Assembly (NCBI GenBank): GCA_023489025.1
Contig: JAMDCN010000143.1
Coordinates: 1 to 12,201, forward strand
DNA: 12,201 nucleotides
Source: Deltaproteobacteria bacterium
Lineage (GTDB): Bacteria; Desulfobacterota_E; Deferrimicrobia; Deferrimicrobiales; Deferrimicrobiaceae
Direction: 5' to 3'
Shown: piece after piece, positions 1 to 6,181 of the stretch
Numbering within the stretch: the first letter of the stretch is position 1
Layout: each line of letters starts with the position of its first letter
Notes under the pieces: generated by a model
Database searches by the model: none
Told to the model about the DNA's origin: nothing
Seen by the model: only the letters and a program-made list of their open reading frames with translations
Program-made: the position numbers and the translations under genes

Positions 1-2
1 TC

Positions 3-275
3 CGCGTCCGCCTGGGGGCGCTCACTCCCGCGGAGGTCGCCGTCGAGATCCGGTACGGATTCTACGATGCCGCCGGGCGGGTGCGCATGGGGACCATCCT
101 GTCGGCGCGCCACGACGGGCGCGACGGCGACGAGGAGATCTACCGGGTGGAGATCCCGTGCGCGGGTAGCGGCCGGTACGGGTTCGCCGCGCGGGTCCTT
201 CCGCGGCACCCGGACCTCGCGAGCGCCCTCACCCCCCTCCGGATGACATGGGAGGAAGCGGCTCCCGGCGCTTGA
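3..275 (+). CDS. glgP: Alpha-glucan (glycogen/maltodextrin) phosphorylase, C-terminal end, partial
   Basis: The frame is open from the left edge and ends at a TGA, giving the last 90 or so residues of a protein whose start lies outside the window. The tail contains SGRYGFAARVLPRHPDL, followed shortly by TWEE. This resembles the extreme C-terminus of the Thermus/Thermotoga-type alpha-glucan phosphorylases, where a 'SGR.G...RVLP.H..L' stretch precedes the end. The upstream piece (VEIRYGFYDAAGRVR, then an IPC.GSGRYG segment) reads as a beta-rich C-terminal region. By family, the enzyme would release glucose-1-phosphate from storage glucan in the cytoplasm. The catalytic and PLP-binding regions are not in the window, so the call rests only on the tail. 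A glycosyltransferase-like or other carbohydrate enzyme with a similar tail is the alternative. Confidence 0.66.
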   Translation, partial: RVRLGALTPAEVAVEIRYGFYDAAGRVRMGTILSARHDGRDGDEEIYRVEIPCAGSGRYGFAARVLPRHPDLASALTPLRMTWEEAAPGA

Positions 276-277
276 GT

Positions 278-294
278 GGCGGAACGTCTCCGCC
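278..294. other. Short perfect hairpin between two convergent genes
   Basis: GGCGGA pairs perfectly with TCCGCC around a 5-base loop in the 28-base gap where the phosphorylase gene and the minus-strand membrane-protein gene converge. No T-tract follows on either strand, so it is not a classical intrinsic terminator. It may still help 3'-end formation in both directions. Confidence 0.3.
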
Positions 295-303
295 CGCGTC
301 GCG

Positions 304-1017
304 TCACGGAACCAACTCGCGGCCTTTGCGGAAACGCTTGATGAGGGTGGGCAGGAAGAGGGAGAAGACGAGGAGCAGGACGGGGAAGAGCAGGTCGAAC
401 GTCAGCAGGTCCGCCGGCCGCCGGTACGTGGCCAGGGCGTCCCTCATCGCCCCCACGAAATAGGTGAATATGAAGACGGGCGGCAGCAGCCCCAGCACCG
501 TCACGAGGAGGTAGTCGCGGAAGCGGATCCGCGTCGCCCCGGCGGCGTAGTTGAGGACTATGAAGGGGAACCAGAAGATCCGCAGGTAGAAGATGACGGA
601 AAACCCCTCCTCGGCCGCCTTTCGGTCGAGCCACGGCATCCTGCTCTCGAGGAACCCGCGGGCGACCCCGTGAAGGAAGTACCTCCCGAGGTAGAATGAG
701 ATGGAAGCCCCGAGCGTATCGGCCGCGAGGTTGTACAGCATCCCGTAGAATTTCCCGAAGATGACCGCCCCCGCGATGGTGAACGGGGTGGCGGGGAGCA
801 AGAGCACCCCCAGCGTGTAGATGAAGATGAAGAGCGCGGGCCCCAGCGGCCCCGCGGCCTGGACGAGAACGTCCAGCTTCCCGACCAGCGCCTTTCTTCC
901 CCCGTGCGTCCGGAACAGGGCGCCCGTCGGGGTGAAGAACAGGAAGTACGCGGCCCCCGCGACGAGGAGCAGAAACGCGGCGAGCTTGAGGTAGTCCCTC
1001 AAGGTCCGCTTACGCAC
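304..1017 (-). CDS. TVP38/TMEM64 (VTT/SNARE-associated domain) family membrane protein
   Basis: A 237-residue integral membrane protein. A first helix lies at about residues 10-29. The family core follows: LLPATPFTIAGAVIFG (about 73-88), then LGASISFYLGRYF (102-114), a re-entrant-like PFIVLNYAAG (151-160), a helix at about 168-189 and a last helix at about 207-224. The run of a GA.IFG...G segment, 'LGA...FYLGR' and 'PF...NY..G' is typical of the VTT domain, shared with DedA and eukaryotic TMEM41/VMP1. Related proteins are thought to act in lipid scrambling or small-molecule transport, but the bacterial TVP38 substrate is unknown. The start chosen is a GTG preceded by a GAGGG ribosome site about 8 bases upstream; an ATG further upstream is out of frame. 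The gene is divergent from the lipoprotein gene at 1183, with 165 bases between the two starts. Confidence 0.87.
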   Translation of the reverse strand: MRKRTLRDYLKLAAFLLLVAGAAYFLFFTPTGALFRTHGGRKALVGKLDVLVQAAGPLGPALFIFIYTLGVLLLPATPFTIAGAVIFGKFYGMLYNLAADTLGASISFYLGRYFLHGVARGFLESRMPWLDRKAAEEGFSVIFYLRIFWFPFIVLNYAAGATRIRFRDYLLVTVLGLLPPVFIFTYFVGAMRDALATYRRPADLLTFDLLFPVLLLVFSLFLPTLIKRFRKGRELVP

Positions 1018-1116
1018 GTTGGTGCCCTCGGGTCATGTCGGAATATTACACTACCCTCGGGCTTGTGGGTTGTGGGCGAGGGACACTCCTTTGTGGATGG
1101 TGTCGCGGGCACAGGG

Positions 1117-1145
1117 TGGCTGGTGGGTTGTGTGCCTGTTACAAT
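1117..1145 (+). promoter_or_regulatory. Possible promoter of the DUF3332-type lipoprotein gene
   Basis: Two weak alternatives overlap here. A TACAAT -10-like hexamer lies at 1140-1145, without a convincing -35 at the right distance. A sigma-54-like pair, TGGCTGG plus TTGTG with the right spacing (1117-1132), matches only about 8 of 12 consensus positions and lacks the GC at -12. Either would give a leader of about 30-40 bases. The surrounding DNA is rich in G and T on the plus strand, with GTGGGTTGTG occurring twice (1065-1074 and 1123-1132). Confidence 0.25.
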
Positions 1146-1182
1146 ACAAAATCACGCAATTATCGCGGAAGGGGGGACGGAC

Positions 1183-1842
1183 ATGCGAGGGAACCGGTTC
1201 GGGAAGGGGATCGCGCTGGTGCTGGTGGCGGCGATGGGGGCGCTCTCCGCGGGGTGCTTCGGCAAGTTCCAGCTGACGCGGAAGGTGTACGACATAAACA
1301 GGTCGATCGACGACAAGTACGTCCGCAGCGCGGCGACGTGGATCTTCGTCATCGTGCCGGTGTACGGTTTCGCGGCGCTGCTCGACCTGATCGTCTTCAA
1401 CGTGATCGAGTTCTGGTCGGGCGAGAACCCCGTCGCCTCCGCCCCGGTGACGAAGGTGTACGCGCAGGGGAACGGGAAGGCGGTCCTCACCCTCTCCCGC
1501 GACGGTTCCGCGACGGTGGCGGTGATCGAGCGGTACGAAGGGGAGAGGCTCGTCTCCACCCTCCGGGTCCGCGACGACGGGCGGGGAAAGGTCGCAGCGG
1601 TCGAGACGGCGGCGGGAGGGAAGGTCCGCGAGGTCGTCGCGCTTGCGGCGCCCGACGGGTCGGTGGACGTTACGGTCGCCACGGCGACGGATACGCGTAC
1701 GGAACGGTACGCGGCGTCGGCCGTCCGGTCGCAGGAAACGCGCGCGGCCCGGATCGCGTCGGAAGTCGCGCAGTCGTCGCGGGGCGCCGCGGGGACGATC
1801 CCCCTGGCCGCCGCCGCGCGTGTCCCGGCATACGGGGGATGA
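1183..1842 (+). CDS. DUF3332-type lipoprotein
   Basis: A 219-residue protein starting at an ATG behind a GGAAGGGGGG purine stretch. The open frame extends further upstream, but the signal peptide begins exactly here. Residues 1-24 form a lipoprotein signal sequence (basic MRGNRFGK, hydrophobic core, LSAG) with the lipobox cysteine at 25. The mature N-terminus carries a conserved-looking hydrophobic block at about 46-75 (WIFVIVPVYGFAALLDLI, then FNVIEFWSG). This is the signature I associate with DUF3332 proteins, whose members read 'IVPVY....L.D.......IEFW.G.NP'. The remainder is a beta-rich region with repeated strand-like segments and a low-complexity Ala/Arg tail. The function of the family is unknown. 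It should sit in the inner or outer membrane facing the periplasm. It is divergent from the TVP38 gene and stands alone on this strand. Confidence 0.75.
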   Translation: MRGNRFGKGIALVLVAAMGALSAGCFGKFQLTRKVYDINRSIDDKYVRSAATWIFVIVPVYGFAALLDLIVFNVIEFWSGENPVASAPVTKVYAQGNGKAVLTLSRDGSATVAVIERYEGERLVSTLRVRDDGRGKVAAVETAAGGKVREVVALAAPDGSVDVTVATATDTRTERYAASAVRSQETRAARIASEVAQSSRGAAGTIPLAAAARVPAYGG

Positions 1843-1890
1843 GCGGCCCGGTTATAAAAATAATTGCGGATCAAGTTCTGGACGCAGGGC

Positions 1891-1931
1891 GCAGCGGGAG
1901 GTTCCACGCAGCGGCGTCTGGAGCGCAGCGG
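1891..1931. repeat. GCAGCGG motif repeated at 17-base intervals
   Basis: GCAGCGG begins at 1891, 1908 and 1925, exactly 17 bases apart, inside the 249-base stretch between the lipoprotein gene and the kinase gene. Degenerate copies follow (AAGCGGAG near 1951, GTAGCGGAG near 1994). The stretch starts with an AT-rich island (TTATAAAAATAATT, 1852-1865) that stands out against the high-GC background and could hold a promoter. I see no convincing gene here: the short open frames have arginine-rich random composition and no ribosome site. Confidence 0.4.
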
Positions 1932-2091
1932 AGACAGGGATGTCGGGAGCAAGCGGAGGCGCAGGCGAGGAGACCATGGATGGTCGACGAGCCGTAGCGG
2001 AGTGGAAGCCCCCCGCGAGCCCGGAGTCCCTGGTGTCAGAATGCTGGTGTATTTATGAACTGAATCATGAACTGGTTTTCCTGGAGGCACG

Positions 2092-3552
2092 ATGAGATTC
2101 CCCGGCATTCCGTTGCGCGATCGCGGGCTGCAGTTCAAGCTCACGATGGTCATGCTGATCCTCTTCGCCTGCTCCATCGGGTCGGTGTACATCCCGTACG
2201 TTTTCGGGAGGGACTCGCTGAAGAGGGACCTCGAGAACAGCTTCCTCGAACTCTCCAACGCGATCAGCGTCAGCGTCGACCAGTTGACGACGCCGGGGGC
2301 CTCCGAGGAGGAACGCCTGTACCATTACGTGGAATCCCTGAAGAAGACGGGGATCCGCGAAGTGTCGATCGTCGGGGAGGACATGGGTGTCATCGACAGC
2401 ACGAACCCCAAGGCGATCGGCCGCCCCGCGAAGATCAAGCTGCCGCCCGAAAAACTGGTGATCAATGCGACGTTCGGCGAAAGTTCGGGGGAGAAGATCC
2501 AGTCCCGCGACCTCGTAGTGCCGGTCAAGGTGGTGGGGGACACCCTGGGGTACATCCACGTGCGGATGCGGATCGAGGATTTCACCGAACCGATCCGGAA
2601 GAATCTCTACCTGCGCCTCTTCAGCACCCTCCTCATCTTCTCGGGCGGGCTCGTCCTCGCGGTCATCATCTCCGCCCACTACGTCTCCCCCGTGGTGCGG
2701 CTGGCGCATGCCGCCGAGACCGTGGCCGCCGGGGACCTTTCGCAGGAGCTTCCCGTGGAGGGGAAGGACGAGGTGGGACGTCTCACCCGTTCCTTCAACG
2801 AGATGATCGTCCGGCTCCGGCAGAACCGGGCGCTCGAGGAGGCGGTCCGGGAGAACCGGTACCTGACGCATCTCGGGAAGCTCTCCTCGGGGGTGGCCCA
2901 CGAGATCCGCAATCCCCTGAACTTCATCGGCCTCGCGGTGGACCACCTCGACGCGGTGACGGAGGGGAAAGGTTCCGGGGGGGAGGCGGAGAAACGCCAG
3001 GTCATCGTAAGGATCAAGGAGGAGATCGGGCGGCTGAACGAGCTGGTGACCAACTTCATCCTGTACGGGCGTCCGCCGGAGCTGCAGCGGGCGTCCGTCC
3101 GGATTCCCGAGCTGGTGGACGGCGTGCTGCGGATGGCGGAGGATCGTCTCCGCGCGCAATCGATCTCCTGCCGCACGGAATTCGGGGGCGCCGGGGAGAT
3201 CCACGCCGATCCGGACATGCTGCGGAGGGCGCTGGTGAACCTGGTGGGGAACGCCGTCGACGCGATGCCGAACGGCGGAACGCTGTCCGTTTCCGCGGGA
3301 CCCCGACCCGACGGGAGATACTCCATCGTTCTGGAGGACACGGGTGTAGGCATCCCGGCGGAAGACCGGGAAAGGATCTTCGAGCCGTACTTCACCACCA
3401 AGCCGTCCGGGCTGGGGCTCGGGCTGGTCCTCACGAAGAAGATCGTCGACGCCCACGGGGGGGAGATGTTCGTGGATTCCACCCCCGGGAAAGGGACGCG
3501 GATCGAGGTCGCGCTTCCTGCGGCCCCCCCCGCGGAAGGGGCGCGAGGATGA
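2092..3552 (+). CDS. Membrane-bound sensor histidine kinase (NtrB/ZraS-like)
   Basis: A 486-residue kinase whose ATG follows a strong CTGGAGG site 4-5 bases upstream. Transmembrane helix 1 is at about 17-39. A periplasmic sensor region of about 135 residues follows, without a motif that reveals its ligand. Helix 2 is at about 174-195 and a HAMP domain at about 196-248. The dimerisation/phosphoacceptor helix contains SSGVAHEIRNPLN with the phosphorylated His270. The ATPase domain has its N box (NLVGNAVDAMP, Asn387), G1 box (EDTGVGIP, Asp416), F box (FEPYFTT) and G2 box (GLGLGLVLTKKIVDAHGG), all intact. The HEIRNPL type of H box is usual in kinases that partner NtrC-family regulators. The stop overlaps the start of the regulator gene (ATGA at 3549-3552), so the two are translationally coupled and almost certainly cognate. 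The inducing signal cannot be read from the sequence. Confidence 0.93.
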   Translation: MRFPGIPLRDRGLQFKLTMVMLILFACSIGSVYIPYVFGRDSLKRDLENSFLELSNAISVSVDQLTTPGASEEERLYHYVESLKKTGIREVSIVGEDMGVIDSTNPKAIGRPAKIKLPPEKLVINATFGESSGEKIQSRDLVVPVKVVGDTLGYIHVRMRIEDFTEPIRKNLYLRLFSTLLIFSGGLVLAVIISAHYVSPVVRLAHAAETVAAGDLSQELPVEGKDEVGRLTRSFNEMIVRLRQNRALEEAVRENRYLTHLGKLSSGVAHEIRNPLNFIGLAVDHLDAVTEGKGSGGEAEKRQVIVRIKEEIGRLNELVTNFILYGRPPELQRASVRIPELVDGVLRMAEDRLRAQSISCRTEFGGAGEIHADPDMLRRALVNLVGNAVDAMPNGGTLSVSAGPRPDGRYSIVLEDTGVGIPAEDRERIFEPYFTTKPSGLGLGLVLTKKIVDAHGGEMFVDSTPGKGTRIEVALPAAPPAEGARG

Positions 3553-4907
3553 AGGGGACCGTCCTCGTCGTCGACGACGAGCGAAACCAGCGGGAGATCC
3601 TCGGCGCGATCCTCAAGAGCGAGGGGTACATCCCGCTGCTGGCCTCCGGGGGGTCGGAGGCGCTGCGGCTCCTCGAGCGGGAGGCCGTCGACCTCGTGAT
3701 CACCGACCTCGTCATGCCGGGGATGACGGGGGAGGAGCTGATCGACGCGGTCCTCGCCCGCAACCCCGGGATGCCCATCCTGCTCAGCAGCGCCTACGGC
3801 ACGATCCAGACGGCGGTCGACGCGATCAAGAAGGGGGCGTACTACTACTTCGAAAAGCCGGTCGACCGGGCCCGCCTGCTGATCATCGTCGAACGGGCCA
3901 TCGAGAACCTGCACCTGCGCGAGTCCCACCGGGTGCTGTCGGAGAAGCTCTTCCCCGGCGCCGTCCCGATCCTAGGCGAGCACGCGGCGATCCGCGAGAT
4001 CAAGCGGATCCTGCCGCGCGTCGCGAGGAGCGAGAGCACCATCCTCCTCACCGGCGAGAGCGGCACGGGGAAGGAGGTGATCGCCCGCAACGTCCATTCC
4101 ATGAGCGGCCGCAGCGCCGCCCCGTTCCTCGCGGTCAACTGCGCCTCCCTCCCGGACACCCTGTTCGAGAGCGAGCTGTTCGGCCACGAGCGCGGGGCCT
4201 TCACCGGAGCGGTGCGCCGGGAGATCGGTCTTTTCGAGGCCGCGGGAGGGGGGACGATCTTCCTCGACGAGATCGCCGAGATCAAGCTGGAGACCCAGGC
4301 GAAGCTGCTGCGCGCCTTGCAGGAAAAGGAGATCCGCCGGATCGGCGGCAAGGAGAACATCCCCGTCGATGTCCGGATCGTCGCGGCGACGAACCGGGAT
4401 CTCGACGATGCCGTGCGGGAAGGGAAGTTCCGGGCGGACCTCTTCTATCGGTTGAACATCGTGAAGCTCACCCTCCCGCCCCTGCGGGACCGGATCTCCG
4501 ACATCCCCCTCCTTGCGGAGCACTTCCTCGCGAAGCACGGCGAGAAGGGCGTTCCTCCGGTGCGCGAGATCACGAAGGAGGCGATGCGGCTCCTGATGCG
4601 ATACCCGTGGCCCGGGAACATCCGCGAACTTTCCTCCGTCGTCGAGCGGGCGGTCGTCCTCTCGGAAGGCGGGAAGATCGGGCCCGGGGAGCTGCCGCTG
4701 GAACTGCGCGAGGGTGCGGATGCCGTCCCCGCGAGGGCGTTCGACCTTCCTCTCCGGGGGGTGGAGTTCGAGAAGGTCGAGGAGCACCTGCTGCGGCAGG
4801 CGGTGGGGCGTTCCGGGGGGGTTCACACCCGGGGGGCCGAACTGCTTCGGATGAGCTACAAGGCGTACATCTACCGCTTGAAGAAGTTCGGGATCCTTCC
4901 TCCCTGA
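3549..4907 (+). CDS. NtrC-family sigma-54-dependent response regulator
   Basis: A 452-residue regulator with three intact parts. The receiver domain (1-125) has the acidic pair Asp9/Asp10, phosphoacceptor Asp53 in ITDLVMPG, and Lys103. The AAA+ domain has Walker A GESGTGKE (169-176), the sigma-54 contact loop GAFTGA (216-221), Walker B TIFLDEI (236-242) and the sensor segment PWPGNIREL. The C-terminal Fis-type helix-turn-helix lies around VHTRGAELLRMSYKAYIYRLKKFGI. With GAFTGA unaltered, it should activate RNA polymerase carrying sigma-54, unlike degenerate family members. It overlaps the upstream kinase gene by ATGA; the frame extends upstream through the kinase gene, but only this start makes a complete receiver domain. 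The next gene downstream has a sigma-54-like promoter preceded by inverted repeats, which makes it the most likely local target. Confidence 0.95.
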   Translation: MKGTVLVVDDERNQREILGAILKSEGYIPLLASGGSEALRLLEREAVDLVITDLVMPGMTGEELIDAVLARNPGMPILLSSAYGTIQTAVDAIKKGAYYYFEKPVDRARLLIIVERAIENLHLRESHRVLSEKLFPGAVPILGEHAAIREIKRILPRVARSESTILLTGESGTGKEVIARNVHSMSGRSAAPFLAVNCASLPDTLFESELFGHERGAFTGAVRREIGLFEAAGGGTIFLDEIAEIKLETQAKLLRALQEKEIRRIGGKENIPVDVRIVAATNRDLDDAVREGKFRADLFYRLNIVKLTLPPLRDRISDIPLLAEHFLAKHGEKGVPPVREITKEAMRLLMRYPWPGNIRELSSVVERAVVLSEGGKIGPGELPLELREGADAVPARAFDLPLRGVEFEKVEEHLLRQAVGRSGGVHTRGAELLRMSYKAYIYRLKKFGILPP

Positions 4908-4910
4908 CCG

Positions 4911-4984
4911 ATTCCCCAAATGGGGAATGCCTGCCTCCAATGGGGAGGCAGGCGGGGGGCTCTTCGCGGGTCGCCATTGGCGAC
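4911..4984. promoter_or_regulatory. Cluster of three inverted repeats, candidate binding sites for the adjacent NtrC-type regulator
   Basis: Three perfect inverted repeats lie just after the regulator gene. They are ATTCCCC-AAAT-GGGGAAT (4911-4928), a 10-base-arm repeat GCCTGCCTCC/GGAGGCAGGC (4929-4953) and GTCGCC-ATT-GGCGAC (4970-4984). The first two share the core CCAA(A)TGGGGA, and their TGGGGA parts begin at 4921 and 4941, exactly 20 bases apart, so they face the same side of the helix. None is followed by a T-tract, which argues against intrinsic terminators. They lie about 65-140 bases upstream of the start point predicted from the sigma-54 site at 5022, the usual distance for enhancer sites of NtrC-family activators. 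Confidence 0.5.
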
Positions 4985-5021
4985 TTGAATGGTTTCAGTG
5001 GGTTGTATCTGTCGGAACGGT

Positions 5022-5037
5022 TGGCACCGTCCTTGAA
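5022..5037 (+). promoter_or_regulatory. Candidate sigma-54 (-24/-12) promoter of the Lys/Ala-rich exported protein gene
   Basis: TGGCACC, four bases, then TTGAA, compared with the consensus TGGCACG-N4-TTGCW: ten of twelve defined positions match and the spacing is exact. The -24 GG is intact; the departure that matters is A instead of C in the -12 GC pair. The predicted start point is near 5047, leaving a leader of about 35 bases before the ATG at 5084. The upstream gene encodes a sigma-54 activator with an intact GAFTGA loop, and inverted repeats lie at enhancer distance. Confidence 0.55.
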
Positions 5038-5083
5038 TGATCCCATGCAAGCATCCAAATACTCCCTTCGGAGGGGAAACGAA

Positions 5084-5539
5084 ATGAAGAAGATTTTCGC
5101 GGTAGTGATGGCAGTTGCGTTTGTGTTCTCGGTCGCGGGCTTCGCGGTCGCGGCGCAGCATGAGAAGGCGGCTCCCGCGAAGGCGGAGAAGGCGGCTCCC
5201 GCGATGGCGGAGAAGGCGGCCCCGGCGGCGAAGAAGGCGGCCCCGGCGGCGAAGAAGGCGGCCAAGCCGAAGGCTCACCAGGTCACCGGCACGATCGAGG
5301 CGCTCGACGCGGCGGCCGGCACCTTCACGGTGAAGGGCAAGAAGGGCAACGTGGACCTGAAGGCCGGCGAGAAGGTCAAGTTGGGCGGCTTCAAGGTCGG
5401 CGAGAAGGTCGTCGTGAAGTATGCCGACGACACCGCTTCGTCCGTGAAGGCCGTGAAAGCCCCGAAGGCGAAGAAGGCGAAGAAGGCGGAGCCGAAGGCC
5501 GAAGCGAAGCCCGCGGCGAAGCCGGCGGAGAAGAAGTAG
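5084..5539 (+). CDS. Small exported Lys/Ala-rich repeat protein with a central beta domain
   Basis: A 151-residue protein. The ATG lies 8 bases after GGAGGGG and opens a clear signal peptide (MKKIF, hydrophobic core, AVAA with probable cleavage near residue 24). The mature N-terminus is a Lys/Ala/Pro repeat (residues about 26-62, units of the EKAAPA and KKAAPAA type). A compact segment follows (about 65-124) beginning HQVTGTIEALDAAAGTFTVKG and running through VGEKVVVKY. It looks like a small OB-like or DUF5666-like beta domain. The C-terminus is again Lys/Ala/Pro-rich (125-151). The low-complexity ends resemble bacterial histone-H1-like tails, but the signal peptide puts this protein in the periplasm or outside, so a DNA role is unlikely. 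Binding to envelope polymers or anionic surfaces is possible but is inference. It stands alone between a candidate sigma-54 promoter and a terminator. Confidence 0.82.
   Translation: MKKIFAVVMAVAFVFSVAGFAVAAQHEKAAPAKAEKAAPAMAEKAAPAAKKAAPAAKKAAKPKAHQVTGTIEALDAAAGTFTVKGKKGNVDLKAGEKVKLGGFKVGEKVVVKYADDTASSVKAVKAPKAKKAKKAEPKAEAKPAAKPAEKK
5162..5272 (+). repeat. In-frame tandem repeats coding Lys/Ala/Pro units
   Basis: GAGAAGGCGGC starts at 5162, 5186 and 5210, a 24-base (8-codon) period. It passes into a 21-base (7-codon) period beginning AAGAAGGCGGC at 5231 and 5252. Both periods keep the frame and give EKAAPA/KKAAPAA units. Such arrays commonly expand and contract by slippage, so unit number may vary between strains. 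Confidence 0.75.
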
Positions 5540-5595
5540 CCCGTTTCTTCCGGGTAGCGGGTCCGGCCCCACAAGGGCTTTCCATGGGCCCACGG

Positions 5596-5625
5596 GCGGG
5601 GGGACACAATCCTCCCGCTTTTTTT
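5596..5625 (+). terminator. Intrinsic terminator after the Lys/Ala-rich protein gene
   Basis: GCGGGGGG pairs with CCTCCCGC (8 pairs, one of them G-U) around the loop ACACAAT, followed at once by seven T. It lies 57 bases after the stop at 5539. The T-tract overlaps the TAA stop (5624-5626) of the convergent gene, so the two genes meet with no spare space. Confidence 0.87.
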
Positions 5626-6181
5626 ATTTGTATCCCGACATCCCGATCGCGATCTCCCGCAACGCCTTCTCCATCCGCCCCCGGCAGGTAGCGTCGTCCT
5701 GGAGGCAGAGCCGCTCCGCATCTTCCATGGCCGCGATCCAACGCCGGCGGTCCTGGCGGAGTTTCCCGATCCACCCGTTGAACGCCCGGGCGAGCGGTTC
5801 GATCTGGTCGCCTTCCCGGAACGACACGGTCCGCGTGGGGGCGCCCTCGCGGATCTCTTCCATCACGCGCTCCATCCGGTAGAGCGGCCCGGCCACCTTG
5901 TGAAGGCCGTACACGCACAGCGCCGCGATGGCGCCGCAAACCAGAAGGACGTAAACAAGAACGGAAAAGGCGATGACCGGCCGCAGGAACACGGAGAGGT
6001 TGCGGAGTGCGTGAAAGACCCCGGCGTAGTCTCCGGTCAGCGGTCGGGAGAGGACGAGGTGGAAGATCGCATAGAGCACCGCGGCCCCCGCCGCGAATGC
6101 GAGGCACAATCGCAGGATGAAGCGAAGCCGGTAGCCATGCTCGAACAGCGGTTCGGGAGGGGATGCAGAGGGCGTATTCAT
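5624..6181 (-). CDS. Two-helix inner-membrane protein with HAMP-like domain and no output domain
   Basis: A 185-residue protein. Helix 1 is at about 19-43, helix 2 at about 67-92. A HAMP-like segment follows directly (about 91-142), visible as HKVAGPLYRMERVMEEI, then FREGDQIEPLARAFNGWI. The protein ends about 40 residues later in a charged, probably helical tail (with Cys159 and Cys166) and has no kinase, cyclase or methyl-accepting domain. The chosen ATG overlaps the stop of the upstream gene (ATGA at 6178-6181), marking translational coupling. It is the last gene of the cytochrome-containing run. Function is unknown; transmitting a redox signal, or acting as a small subunit associated with the cytochrome, would both fit. 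Confidence 0.78.
   Translation of the reverse strand: MNTPSASPPEPLFEHGYRLRFILRLCLAFAAGAAVLYAIFHLVLSRPLTGDYAGVFHALRNLSVFLRPVIAFSVLVYVLLVCGAIAALCVYGLHKVAGPLYRMERVMEEIREGAPTRTVSFREGDQIEPLARAFNGWIGKLRQDRRRWIAAMEDAERLCLQDDATCRGRMEKALREIAIGMSGYK

Noticed and set aside
1067..1109. G-quadruplex in the GT-rich intergenic region
   Set aside because: Three GGG tracts are close together, but the fourth is separated by a loop of more than 20 bases, so a stable four-tract structure is not supported.
904..1182. Upstream extension of the lipoprotein reading frame over the start of the TVP38 gene
   Set aside because: The extension overlaps the divergent gene, has random Arg/Gly/Glu composition and no signal peptide. 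A good signal peptide with lipobox starts exactly at 1183.
1152..2258. Long minus-strand open frame opposite the lipoprotein and kinase genes
   Set aside because: Its Ser/Thr/Arg-rich composition is typical of the reverse strand of high-GC genes. It shows no domain and no ribosome site, and it crosses two convincing plus-strand genes.
4911..4953. The two hairpins after the regulator gene as an intrinsic terminator
   Set aside because: Both are perfect stems, but neither is followed by a T-tract. Their shared core with 20-base phasing fits protein-binding sites better. A terminator role is not excluded.
5084..5539. Reading the Lys/Ala-rich protein as a histone-H1-like DNA-binding protein
   Set aside because: The tails are similar in composition, but a clear N-terminal signal peptide and a central beta domain point to export.
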